A DNA stretch of 64,000 bases from Colivivens sp963640465 (GTDB lineage Bacteria; Bacteroidota; Bacteroidia; Bacteroidales; Bacteroidaceae). This document shows positions 1-8,367 of this stretch, in pieces (position 1 is the stretch's first letter; the number at the start of each line of letters is the position of its first letter). Position numbers and translations under genes: made by a program. The DNA lies in the NCBI GenBank assembly GCA_963640465.1, contig CAVHYP010000005.1, forward strand, positions 4,508 through 68,507, in the 5' to 3' direction. Under the pieces are notes generated by a model. That model searched no databases, had not been told where the DNA came from, and saw only the letters and a list, made by a program, of their open reading frames with translations.

Positions 1-7
1 AACCAAA

Positions 8-2995
8 ATGAAGAAAAATCAGTTGAGACTCAAGAACACCTCGTTCGTCGACTTGATGGCGCGGCGTATATTCAATATTCTAATAATAGCCAATCCGTAT
101 GATGCCTTTATGCTGGAGGACGACGGACGTATTGACGAGAAGATATTCGACGAGTATGCAAAGCTCGGGCTTCGCTATCCGCCGAGGTTCTTCCAGGCTG
201 CCAATGAGGAAGAGGCGAAAGTGTTGATGCGGAAATCAAAGTTTGAACTTGTCATCTGTATGCCTGGATGCGACAACAATGATGTGTTCGACATAGCACG
301 GAAAATAAAATCTTCGTTCCCCGACATACCGATTGTCATCCTCACCCCGTTCTCCCACGGCATCACGAAGCGGATGGAAAATGAGGACCTGAGCATATTC
401 GAGTATGTGTTCTGCTGGCTTGGCAACACGGATTTGCTCCTGTCAATCATCAAACTGATGGAGGACAAGATGAACCTGCAGCACGACATCGAAACTGCGG
501 GTGTGCAGATGATTCTGCTGGTGGAGGACGGCATACGGTTTTATTCAAGCATATTGCCCAATCTCTATAAATTTGTCCTGCAACAGAGCCTGGAGTTCGC
601 TACCGAGGCGCTCAACTCTCAGTTGGAAACTCTCCGCATGCGCGGTCGTCCAAAGATAGTCCTGGCACGCACTTACGAGGAGGCATGGAGTGTGTACAAG
701 CAGTTCAAGGACAATACGCTGGGTGTCATCAGCGACTGCGAGTTTCCGAGAAATGGAAAGAAAGATCCGAAGGCTGGCTATCAGTTGCTGACGGACATTC
801 GCAAGGAAGATCCGTTTGTTCCTTTGATTCTGGAATCGTCGGAATCCGACAACGGAGCGTTTGCTGCCGAGTGCTATGCCAGTTTCATCGACAAGAACTC
901 CAAGAAACTCGACATCGACCTGCGCCGGCTCATCCGCACCAACTTCGGTTTCGGTGACTTCATATTCAGAGACCCTGCAACCCTTGAGGAAGTGGCACGC
1001 ATAAGGACACTGAAGGACCTTCAGGACAACATCTTCACTCTGCCGCGCGAATCCCTTCTATACCACATCACGCGCAACAACGTCAGCCGTTGGCTCAGTT
1101 CGCGAGCCTTGTTCCCCATATCCGACTTCCTGAAGAAAATCACATGGGAATCGCTCCAGGATGTGGATGCCCACAGGCAGATCATCTATGATGCCATTGT
1201 CAGTTACCGCAAGATGAAGAACCGCGGAGTCGTTGCCACATTCCGTCGCGACCGCTTCGACCGCTTCTCCAATTTTGCCCGTATAGGCGAAGGTTCATTG
1301 GGAGGAAAAGGACGTGGACTGGCTTTCCTCGACCATATCATCTCCAGCCATGAGGATGAGCTGAACAAGTTTGAGAATGCCGAGACCACCATTCCTAAGA
1401 CTGTGGTGCTGTGCACCGATGTCTTTGATGAGTTCATGGACACCAACGAGCTCTATCAGATTGCGCTGAGCGATGTGCCCGACGAGGAGATTCTCAAGAA
1501 CTTCCTGCATGCACGCTTGCCAGAGCGTTTGGCAGAGGACCTTATGGCGTTCCTCGATGTGGTGCGCACACCTATTGCCATCCGCAGTTCGTCCCTTCTC
1601 GAAGACGCCCACTACCAGCCTTTTGCCGGTGTTTACAGCACTTACATGATTCCGTATGTGGAGGACAAATACATTCATCTGAAACTCCTTAGCGATGCCA
1701 TCAAGAGTGTGTATGCCTCGGTGTTCTACGCAGATTCAAAGGCTTACATGACTGCCACTAGCAACGTGATCGACCAGGAGAAGATGGCAGTGATTCTGCA
1801 GGAGGTTGTAGGCACACAGTATGAGAACTACTTCTATCCAAACATATCGGGAGTGGCACGCAGTGTCAACTATTACCCGATTGGCGATGAGAAAGCGGAG
1901 GAAGGAACGGTGAACCTTGCTTTGGGACTCGGCAAATACATTGTGGACGGCGGCATGAGCCTGCGAGTTTGTCCTTACCATCCCCACCAAGTGCTGCAGA
2001 CCAGCGAGATGGAGATTGCATTGAGGGAAACACAGACCTATCTGCTTGCGCTCGACACGAAGAACATACGCGATGACTTCAAGGTGGACGATGGTTTCAA
2101 CCTCATCAAACTGATGGTGCGCGATGTGGAGAAAGACGGTTCGCTGCAGTATATATGCAGCACGTTCGACCCCATCGACCAATGCATCTACGACGGGTTC
2201 TACGAGGGGCGCAACCGCAAACTCATCACTTTCTCCGGGGTGTTGCAGCAAGGCGTATTCCCGTTGCCCGAGATTCTGCAGATGATATTGAAATACGGCG
2301 AGGAAGAGATGCGGCGTCCGGTGGAAATCGAGTTTGCCGTCAATCTCCATCCCGACAGGACCGGAGAGTTCTATCTGCTGCAAATCCGTCCGATGGTGGA
2401 CAACAAGATGGTCATCGACGAAGACCTGAATGCCATTCCCGACAACCAGTGCTTGCTCCGCAGCCACAATGCCATCGGATGTGGCATAACCACTGATGTG
2501 CAGGATGTGCTGTATGTGAAGACCGACAACTATTCGGCATCCAACAACCCACGGATTGCAGAGCAGGTGGCAACCATAAACAAGAAATATCTTGATGCCG
2601 ACCAGTCCTACATCCTCGTTGGTCCCGGACGCTGGGGCAGCAACGACTCGTGGTTGGGCATACCGGTAAAGTGGCCGAACATAAGTGCAGCCAAGTTGAT
2701 TGTCGAGGCTGGACTGAAGGACTATCGTATTGAACCGAGCCAAGGCACACATTTCTTCCAGAACCTCACATCGTTTGGTGTCGGCTATTTCATAGTGAAC
2801 GACTACATCGGTGATGGTGTTTACGACATTGATTACCTCAACTCCCTGCCAGCTGTGGAAGAGACTGACTTTGTGCGGCTGGTGCGTGTGCCGCGTCCGC
2901 TGGCCATCAAGATCGACGGCATGAAGAAGGAAGGCGTGGTAGAGTATGGTAAAACCTCAGATTCAGAAGCATGGCACAGGGAAAGACAAGAGTAG
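8..2995 (+). CDS. Two-receiver protein with PEP/pyruvate-dikinase N-terminal (ATP-grasp) domain
   Basis: This 995-residue protein starts with a region resembling a response-regulator receiver (about residues 20-150). A second receiver-like domain follows (about 165-320), with an acidic start LLVED and a candidate phospho-acceptor in VISDCEFPRNG. From about residue 425 it matches the nucleotide-binding half of PEP synthase/pyruvate phosphate dikinase: GEGSLGGKGRGLAF near 427 and IAIRSSSLLEDAHYQPFAG near 521. The swivelling His domain and the C-terminal PEP-binding barrel of true PEP synthase are absent, so it probably does not make PEP alone. Inference: a signalling or phosphotransfer protein whose output is an ATP-grasp module; similar proteins are common in Bacteroidales and often labelled PEP synthase. 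Its 3' end overlaps ribF by about 25 bases. The ATG at position 8 was used; an internal Met at residue 17 is an alternative start. Confidence 0.8.
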   Translation: MKKNQLRLKNTSFVDLMARRIFNILIIANPYDAFMLEDDGRIDEKIFDEYAKLGLRYPPRFFQAANEEEAKVLMRKSKFELVICMPGCDNNDVFDIARKIKSSFPDIPIVILTPFSHGITKRMENEDLSIFEYVFCWLGNTDLLLSIIKLMEDKMNLQHDIETAGVQMILLVEDGIRFYSSILPNLYKFVLQQSLEFATEALNSQLETLRMRGRPKIVLARTYEEAWSVYKQFKDNTLGVISDCEFPRNGKKDPKAGYQLLTDIRKEDPFVPLILESSESDNGAFAAECYASFIDKNSKKLDIDLRRLIRTNFGFGDFIFRDPATLEEVARIRTLKDLQDNIFTLPRESLLYHITRNNVSRWLSSRALFPISDFLKKITWESLQDVDAHRQIIYDAIVSYRKMKNRGVVATFRRDRFDRFSNFARIGEGSLGGKGRGLAFLDHIISSHEDELNKFENAETTIPKTVVLCTDVFDEFMDTNELYQIALSDVPDEEILKNFLHARLPERLAEDLMAFLDVVRTPIAIRSSSLLEDAHYQPFAGVYSTYMIPYVEDKYIHLKLLSDAIKSVYASVFYADSKAYMTATSNVIDQEKMAVILQEVVGTQYENYFYPNISGVARSVNYYPIGDEKAEEGTVNLALGLGKYIVDGGMSLRVCPYHPHQVLQTSEMEIALRETQTYLLALDTKNIRDDFKVDDGFNLIKLMVRDVEKDGSLQYICSTFDPIDQCIYDGFYEGRNRKLITFSGVLQQGVFPLPEILQMILKYGEEEMRRPVEIEFAVNLHPDRTGEFYLLQIRPMVDNKMVIDEDLNAIPDNQCLLRSHNAIGCGITTDVQDVLYVKTDNYSASNNPRIAEQVATINKKYLDADQSYILVGPGRWGSNDSWLGIPVKWPNISAAKLIVEAGLKDYRIEPSQGTHFFQNLTSFGVGYFIVNDYIGDGVYDIDYLNSLPAVEETDFVRLVRVPRPLAIKIDGMKKEGVVEYGKTSDSEAWHRERQE

Positions 2996-3891
2996 CGACA
3001 ATAGGGTTCTTCGACGGTGTCCACAAAGGCCACCAGTACTTGATTCGCCAGGTGGCAAACGAGGCCCGGCGCCGTGGAGGCACTTCGGTGGCAGTCACAT
3101 TCTCCAACTATCCACGTTCAGTAATCCGTAAGGGTACGGAGATGCGCCTGCTCTCCACATGTAAAGAGAAGGTGCGCCTGTTGCATCATTTCGGAGCCGA
3201 CGAAGTGGCAGTGCTGGAGTTTACCGAGGCATTTGCCAGTCAGAGCGCCTATGAATTCATGAAGCACACTCTCCACGATGATATGGGCATCGATGTCCTT
3301 GTCATTGGCTACGACCATCGTTTCGGCCATAACCGGTCCGAAGGATTTGAGGATTATGTGCGCTATGGCAAAGAAATGGGAATGGACGTGCTGCAGACAC
3401 AGGTGTTCGAGGAAAACTATGTGACTGTCAGTTCAACACTCATAAGAGAACAGCTGCAATGCGGCATGGTGGCAGATGTGCCAAATCTGCTGGGATACGA
3501 GTATTCCATTGGAGGGTTTGTGACTGGTGGCTTTCAGATTGGACGCAAGATTGGCTATCCTACAGCAAACATACGGGTGGACGAGTACAAACTCATTCCA
3601 TGCGACGGAGTCTATGCAGTCAAGGCTGTGATCGGTGGCAGTGAGTACGACGGCATGCTCAACATCGGTTGCCGTCCTACGTTCGACAATGGCAAGCGGT
3701 CGGTCGAGGTTAACCTCTTCAATTTCAATGTAGATATTTACAATGAGCGCATACGCGTCTATTTCGTTGCGTTCATGCGACACGAGAAGAAGTTCGGATC
3801 AGTCGAAGAGTTCATAACCCAGCTGTCGCACGACGAGCAGCAGGCAAGATACTTGCTCTCAACCAGTGGCAGCCACAAAACCTTGTTCTGA
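2971..3891 (+). CDS. ribF: Bifunctional riboflavin kinase / FAD synthetase
   Basis: RibF converts riboflavin to FMN and FMN to FAD in the cytoplasm. The N-terminal nucleotidyltransferase half carries ATIGFFDGVHKGH near residues 9-21 and the STLIREQL segment typical of the FAD synthetase domain. The C-terminal riboflavin kinase half has GRKIGYPTAN near residue 192 and the GVYAV and NIGCRPTF segments. Length 306 residues is normal for the family. The start overlaps the upstream gene by 25 bases, and the stop overlaps the ATG of the next gene by one base, so translation is probably coupled. RibBA, an earlier enzyme of the same pathway, is encoded separately at 31831-33045. Confidence 0.95.
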   Translation: MAQGKTRVATIGFFDGVHKGHQYLIRQVANEARRRGGTSVAVTFSNYPRSVIRKGTEMRLLSTCKEKVRLLHHFGADEVAVLEFTEAFASQSAYEFMKHTLHDDMGIDVLVIGYDHRFGHNRSEGFEDYVRYGKEMGMDVLQTQVFEENYVTVSSTLIREQLQCGMVADVPNLLGYEYSIGGFVTGGFQIGRKIGYPTANIRVDEYKLIPCDGVYAVKAVIGGSEYDGMLNIGCRPTFDNGKRSVEVNLFNFNVDIYNERIRVYFVAFMRHEKKFGSVEEFITQLSHDEQQARYLLSTSGSHKTLF

Positions 3892-4442
3892 TGCGTTTCG
3901 TCCGTAGATATGGTTTCGGCATCCAATCGCCGTGGGCTTATTCGTTCGTGAAGGATGTGCTCTACGAGAAACTGCGCTACTATGCCTACGACGATCTGCT
4001 TCTGCAGTTTCCCGGCAGAAAGGGCTATGCAGTAAGGCGTGACGAACAGATCTTCCGCCTCGTAAACTTTTTCAAGCCCAAGGCAATCATCGTTCCTGGT
4101 GGATGCAGCCTTAGTTCGATGGGATATATGCAGGCTGCGAGCAAGTTGGCAAGAGTGATTGATGCCGATGTCACACATTTGTCCGACAGCCAGTTGGCAT
4201 CCTCCACATTTATATATATAGAAAAGGGGGTGAGTCCTTCAGTCATCAATACCATCACTGCATTGAAGAACAGCGGTCAGAACTATCGTTGGTCCCTGGT
4301 GGTGGACGCGATAAACAAGGAGAACAAGCCTCTGTGGCGACACCTTAAAGCCACTGCCGCCCATGCCGTCCTGTTCGACATGAAATACCGTGGTGTGGCA
4401 TTTTTCGACAGCCATAGGATAGGACAATGCTATTGTCTGTAG
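3891..4442 (+). CDS. Small conserved Bacteroidales protein, methyltransferase-like fold
   Basis: The protein has 183 residues. It opens with a basic segment and FGIQSPWAYSFVKDVLYE, followed by YYAYDDL, features I recall from a conserved Bacteroidota family with a class I SAM-methyltransferase-like fold. The segment IIVPGGCSLSSMGYMQAAS around residues 67-85 sits where a SAM-binding glycine-rich loop would be expected, but the usual GxGxG pattern is not intact. Activity is therefore uncertain and the protein may be a degenerate methyltransferase. It overlaps the ribF stop codon by one base (TGATG), so it is very probably co-translated with ribF. Function not established. Confidence 0.65.
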   Translation: MRFVRRYGFGIQSPWAYSFVKDVLYEKLRYYAYDDLLLQFPGRKGYAVRRDEQIFRLVNFFKPKAIIVPGGCSLSSMGYMQAASKLARVIDADVTHLSDSQLASSTFIYIEKGVSPSVINTITALKNSGQNYRWSLVVDAINKENKPLWRHLKATAAHAVLFDMKYRGVAFFDSHRIGQCYCL

Positions 4443-4706
4443 GCTCGTTCCCCGTTTGTCGCCAACTGCCGTTTTGTGAAAATCCGCTCATATTCGGGAC
4501 GGGAAAAATTTGATTGTTCCAATAAGTCAAAGATAGCAATGTGAATTCAGCCACTCAAAAATTATGATTTTTCAACTCAAAAACCACGACTTCCGAATGA
4601 AAATGCAGAGAAAAACGCAGAAAAAAGCCCAAAGTTGGCATATTTTTTGCTAACTTTGCAAGTGTAAGAGCATTTTTCCGACGTCGGACACTTAATACGA
4701 AGCAAT
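4443..4706. other. Intergenic region between the ribF operon and rmuC
   Basis: This 264-base stretch is AT-rich towards its right end. No gene is apparent. It holds the likely rmuC promoter near 4651. I see no clear intrinsic terminator after the 3891-4442 gene. Confidence 0.5.
4651..4658 (+). promoter_or_regulatory. Bacteroidota -7 element for rmuC
   Basis: TAACTTTG matches the TAnnTTTG -7 consensus of Bacteroidota promoters and lies 48 bases before the rmuC ATG. A good TTG -33 element at the expected spacing is not obvious, so confidence is moderate. Confidence 0.45.
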
Positions 4707-6356
4707 ATGACAATGTATCTAATCATCGCAGCAATCGCCATCATCATGGTTGTGGTGGGATTTTTATTGGGGAACAAAAGCAAGGGAAACCAACAAGGCA
4801 ATTCAGAACTGGCAGACAACCTGCGATTGCAGTTGACAGACCTCAACAACAAGCTGAAAACACAGGAAGAGGCAAACTCCAGCCAAATGGAACTCATCAA
4901 AACCCTCACCTCCGAACGGGATGTGCAGAAGGCTCATGCCGAAAACTACAGCCAGCAGTTGGCTACCCAGAAGAGCGATTTCGAAAAGCAACTGATCAGT
5001 CAGAAGGAAGACGCAAAACTCTCCATCGATGCCGAAAGGGACAGAAGTGCCAAGAGAGAGACCGAACTGAAAGCCACATTTGAAAAGCAGGCGACAGAAC
5101 TCAAGTCATCATACGAGGCGCAGATTGCAGAACTGAAAAAGTCGCACAGCGAACAACTGGCCCTCACCAAGGACGGGACGGAGAAACAGATAGAAGCACT
5201 GAAGCAGATGAACAAGCAGCAGGTGGAAAGCCAACTCAAACTCATCAAGGAACAGATGCAGACCACATCAGAGGAGGTACTGAAACGACGCCAGGAAGAA
5301 TTGGGAGAAAGAAACAGAGAGCAAGTGTCGAAAATCATCGACCCACTGCAACAGAGCCTCAAGAGCATGCAGGAGGCATTCGACAAATCGAAAGCACAGC
5401 AGAGCGAAGCCCTCACCCGACTCGGCGAAACCATCAAGATAAACATGGAGAAGAGCGCTGCACTGGGCGAAACTGCCGACCGGCTGACACGTGCTTTGAC
5501 AGGTGAAGTGAAAGTACAGGGAAACTTCGGGGAACTGAAACTCAAGCAACTGCTCGAAGACCTCGAGCTGAAAGAAGGCGAGCAGTTTGACACCCAGGAA
5601 ACACTGCGCGACAAGGCAGGTAAAAGTGCCAAGGGAGACGACGGCAAAGGACTTGTGCCCGATTTCATCCTTCACTTCCCAAACAACCGCCATGTAGTCG
5701 TCGACTCCAAGATGTCGCTGACCGACTACGAACGCTACATGAATGAAGAAGACGGAAGTCCGAAGAAAGCAGAATATCTGAAGGCGCATATCACCAGCGT
5801 GAGAGCACAAGTGAAACGGTTGGCAAAGAAAGATTACACGAGATATCTGCCAAACGGCTACAACAAACTGAACTTCGCCATCATGTATGTCCCCATCGAA
5901 GGGGCACTCAACCTCGCCCTGTTCAACGACAACACGCTTTGGCGCGAAGCCTACGACCAGGGAGTGATGATCCTCGGGCCACAGACCATGTACATGAACC
6001 TGCGCGTGCTGGAAATGATGTGGACCCAGGTACGACAACTGAAGAACCAGCAAGTGATGATGGATGCTGCCAACACTGTCATCGACCGAGTGCAAGACTT
6101 CAGCGCAAGGTTCATGGAAGTAGAGTCAAGCATGAACGACACCATCAAGAAGATGTCGAAACTGAAAATCACTACCGCCGACAATGGCGCAAGCATCATC
6201 ACCGCAGCAAGAAAACTCCTGAAAGCCGGAGCACAGGAAAACAAGAAGAAAAAGTCGCTTGCGGAAGTGGATGACACCATTTTCCTCGAGTCCGATCCCA
6301 CCCCTGCTCTGCCGGAGACATCAACCAACAATCCAGACATGAGTCTGGCTGACTAA
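4707..6356 (+). CDS. rmuC: RmuC family DNA recombination protein
   Basis: The protein has 549 residues. An N-terminal membrane segment at about residues 3-22 (YLIIAAIAIIMVVVGFLLG) is followed by a long, charged coiled coil (about 30-260, rich in K/E/Q). The nuclease-like RmuC core comes next: GNFGELKLKQLLEDLEL near 273, PDFILHFPNNRHVVVDSKMSL near 315-335 (the VDSK motif of restriction-endonuclease-like folds) and FAIMYVPIEGAL near 392. RmuC proteins limit inversions at short inverted repeats and have been linked to DNA recombination and phage defence. The gene stands alone and converges on the GH43 cluster across a bidirectional terminator. Confidence 0.92.
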   Translation: MTMYLIIAAIAIIMVVVGFLLGNKSKGNQQGNSELADNLRLQLTDLNNKLKTQEEANSSQMELIKTLTSERDVQKAHAENYSQQLATQKSDFEKQLISQKEDAKLSIDAERDRSAKRETELKATFEKQATELKSSYEAQIAELKKSHSEQLALTKDGTEKQIEALKQMNKQQVESQLKLIKEQMQTTSEEVLKRRQEELGERNREQVSKIIDPLQQSLKSMQEAFDKSKAQQSEALTRLGETIKINMEKSAALGETADRLTRALTGEVKVQGNFGELKLKQLLEDLELKEGEQFDTQETLRDKAGKSAKGDDGKGLVPDFILHFPNNRHVVVDSKMSLTDYERYMNEEDGSPKKAEYLKAHITSVRAQVKRLAKKDYTRYLPNGYNKLNFAIMYVPIEGALNLALFNDNTLWREAYDQGVMILGPQTMYMNLRVLEMMWTQVRQLKNQQVMMDAANTVIDRVQDFSARFMEVESSMNDTIKKMSKLKITTADNGASIITAARKLLKAGAQENKKKKSLAEVDDTIFLESDPTPALPETSTNNPDMSLAD

Positions 6357-6369
6357 AGACTAGAAAAGA

Positions 6370-6407
6370 TGGAGTAATATGGAAATAAGAATTCCAATAT
6401 TACTCCA
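6370..6407. terminator. Bidirectional terminator between rmuC and the GH43-esterase gene
   Basis: TGGAGTAATAT (6370-6380) pairs perfectly over 11 bases with ATATTACTCCA (6397-6407), with an inner GGAA/TTCC extension. The flanks are AT-rich on both sides. It sits between two convergent stop codons at 6356 and 6413. Confidence 0.8.
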
Positions 6408-6412
6408 CAACT

Positions 6413-8341
6413 TTAGTTTTTGACTTTGACCCGAGTCATCTTCCTATTTCTCTCAAGAGTCCAGTCCTGGCGGTCTTGCAACTGGGGATGTTTGCCCGTG
6501 AACATACGAGCGGCATTGGTGTTGCCCTTCAACTGCCAGTCGAGCCAAGCGAGGGCTACGACAGAGAATTCTCCACCATGAGGCTGATGGTAGGTGCCGC
6601 CATGACCCACGGGATAGTTGGCCATACAGGCTGGCACATGACTGATGCGGAGGAAATCGTCCATACCGTTTTCATAGGCGATATCTTCCTGCCCTCCAAG
6701 CATATAGAGCACAGGCGTGTGTATTTCCTTCAGTTTGTCTTTGGATGGCATCGGCATATTGGGCATTGCATCCATGGCATTGATGAAGAGTCCGCTGTTG
6801 CAAATCATCAATGTCTTGATGCGTGGGTCTGCACAGTTGAAGAGCGTCTGCAGTCCGCCACACGACATACCCGCCACACAGATATTGCTGACATCCACCT
6901 TATTATAATAAGGAGAGGCGGGGTCACTGTTCTGTGCAATGATCCAGTCGATGCTCTCTATCTGCTGCAGGGGTCGCGACATCGGACCTTTGTACCGTTC
7001 GTCAATCATAGGGATATTGCCTGTAGCAAGGACGATATAGCCATGGGAGGCAATCTCGTTGAGGAAGTTTAAGTGCTCCCAGGGAGAATTGGCACAAGCA
7101 CCATTGCCCCACACTAGAACCGGAAGTTTCTTCTCCACACCAAAAGCTGTGAGGTCCTGCGGCACAAATACTGTATGCTCTTTGAGTGTCGGTTCTTCAC
7201 GCATAACCGCCTTGTAAGCACCAGTTCCACCGTCCTCAATAATACGCTCAAGGGGCATCACGAAATGCCACTGTTCCTGCAGTCGCTGGAGTTCCTCTTT
7301 TGTAATCTGAATCACAGCCCCATGCTTGGGTGACTCGAAGTTGGTGGTGCGCATCACATCTTTGTTGAAATGTCCGAGATCAGTGTAATGCGCAAAATCG
7401 GTTGTGGAACTGAAGCCCATATTGTTGGGACGGGCGGAATAGACATCATACATCAGTATCCACTCATTTTTGCGAATCATTTTCCAAAGTGTTGGAGCCT
7501 CGCAAGCCAAGTCCTCTGGATCGCACCACTGGGGCTCATAGACGTAACCGCCATTGGCATGGTCGGACACGGCATGCTTTACACCCGACGTCGCTTCATG
7601 CGATACGTAGTAAAGATGATACTTGTTGCCTACACGCGTAATGTCGCTGTCTATAATCGATGCACTGTCGGGATGTTCGAAGAGTGGTTGGGGAAGTGTC
7701 AACAGAGAGTCATAATCCTCATTGACATATGAATAATATAGTTTATGCTTACCCTGACGTCCAAAGCGAAGGGTGAATGAGAGCATCAACTTCTGAGCTT
7801 CCTCATCGTAGATGGTGGCAGGTGCCCACACGCAACCGATGTCAGCCAATTCGGGAAATGCCAGATCGACACGCAGGTTAGTACGTTTCCAGTTGATGAG
7901 ATCGAATGATTTCATCAACACCAATGCACGGTTGTTACCCCAGCCATAGCCTTCACGCTCCCATTCCGTGTCACGCAGTCCCTCCTGCTTGGCATAGATG
8001 TGCAGGTCGGTCATTGCGAGATAGAACGCGCCATCCGGTCCTCGATAAATATGTGGATCACGCACACCACGCTGTTGGGCTATCGTGTCGCCCGCCATCA
8101 CAGGATTGCCGTTGTTCACATCCGTGAATGTACGTCCGTCACGACTTACAGCGAAATACAGATTGTGTCCATGCTCTTTGAAGTATACCATCAGGTAGGC
8201 ATACATGTCATCTTCGGAAAGTTTGCTCTTGGATGACTGAGATCCGTCACCGGATGTTGCTTCGGGCTGCGATGTCTGCTGAGCAAATGCAGACATGCCC
8301 ATCATCATGAAAGAGAGGATGAAAGTAGCAATTTTCTTCAT
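6413..8341 (-). CDS. GH43-like glycoside hydrolase fused to an alpha/beta-hydrolase esterase
   Basis: This 642-residue secreted protein begins with a signal peptide (hydrophobic ATFILSFMMMGMSAFA, then QQTS). Residues about 45-365 look like a five-bladed-propeller GH43 domain, with GVRDPHIYRG near 90, the IDSDITRVGNKYHLYY strand and CEAPTLWK, where GH43 enzymes place the acid glutamate. Residues about 375-630 form an alpha/beta hydrolase with nucleophile elbow GMSCGG (Ser near 493), a late Asp candidate (GGQED) and GHGGTYH for the His. The likely role is removing arabinose or xylose side groups together with ester substituents from hemicellulose or pectin; the substrate is not provable here. 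It is the last gene of the cluster read from 10035. Bases 7250-8341 are duplicated in the neighbouring gene. Confidence 0.85.
   Translation of the reverse strand: MKKIATFILSFMMMGMSAFAQQTSQPEATSGDGSQSSKSKLSEDDMYAYLMVYFKEHGHNLYFAVSRDGRTFTDVNNGNPVMAGDTIAQQRGVRDPHIYRGPDGAFYLAMTDLHIYAKQEGLRDTEWEREGYGWGNNRALVLMKSFDLINWKRTNLRVDLAFPELADIGCVWAPATIYDEEAQKLMLSFTLRFGRQGKHKLYYSYVNEDYDSLLTLPQPLFEHPDSASIIDSDITRVGNKYHLYYVSHEATSGVKHAVSDHANGGYVYEPQWCDPEDLACEAPTLWKMIRKNEWILMYDVYSARPNNMGFSSTTDFAHYTDLGHFNKDVMRTTNFESPKHGAVIQITKEELQRLQEQWHFVMPLERIIEDGGTGAYKAVMREEPTLKEHTVFVPQDLTAFGVEKKLPVLVWGNGACANSPWEHLNFLNEIASHGYIVLATGNIPMIDERYKGPMSRPLQQIESIDWIIAQNSDPASPYYNKVDVSNICVAGMSCGGLQTLFNCADPRIKTLMICNSGLFINAMDAMPNMPMPSKDKLKEIHTPVLYMLGGQEDIAYENGMDDFLRISHVPACMANYPVGHGGTYHQPHGGEFSVVALAWLDWQLKGNTNAARMFTGKHPQLQDRQDWTLERNRKMTRVKVKN
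7250..8341 (-). repeat. Duplicated GH43 segment, copy A
   Basis: This segment aligns to 8380-9471 at a constant offset of 1130 bases. By direct reading, 7404-8131 is identical to 8534-9261 over 728 bases, while both ends differ at scattered positions. Confidence 0.95.
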
Positions 8342-8367
8342 GTCTTCGATATTTATTTTTTATAAAT

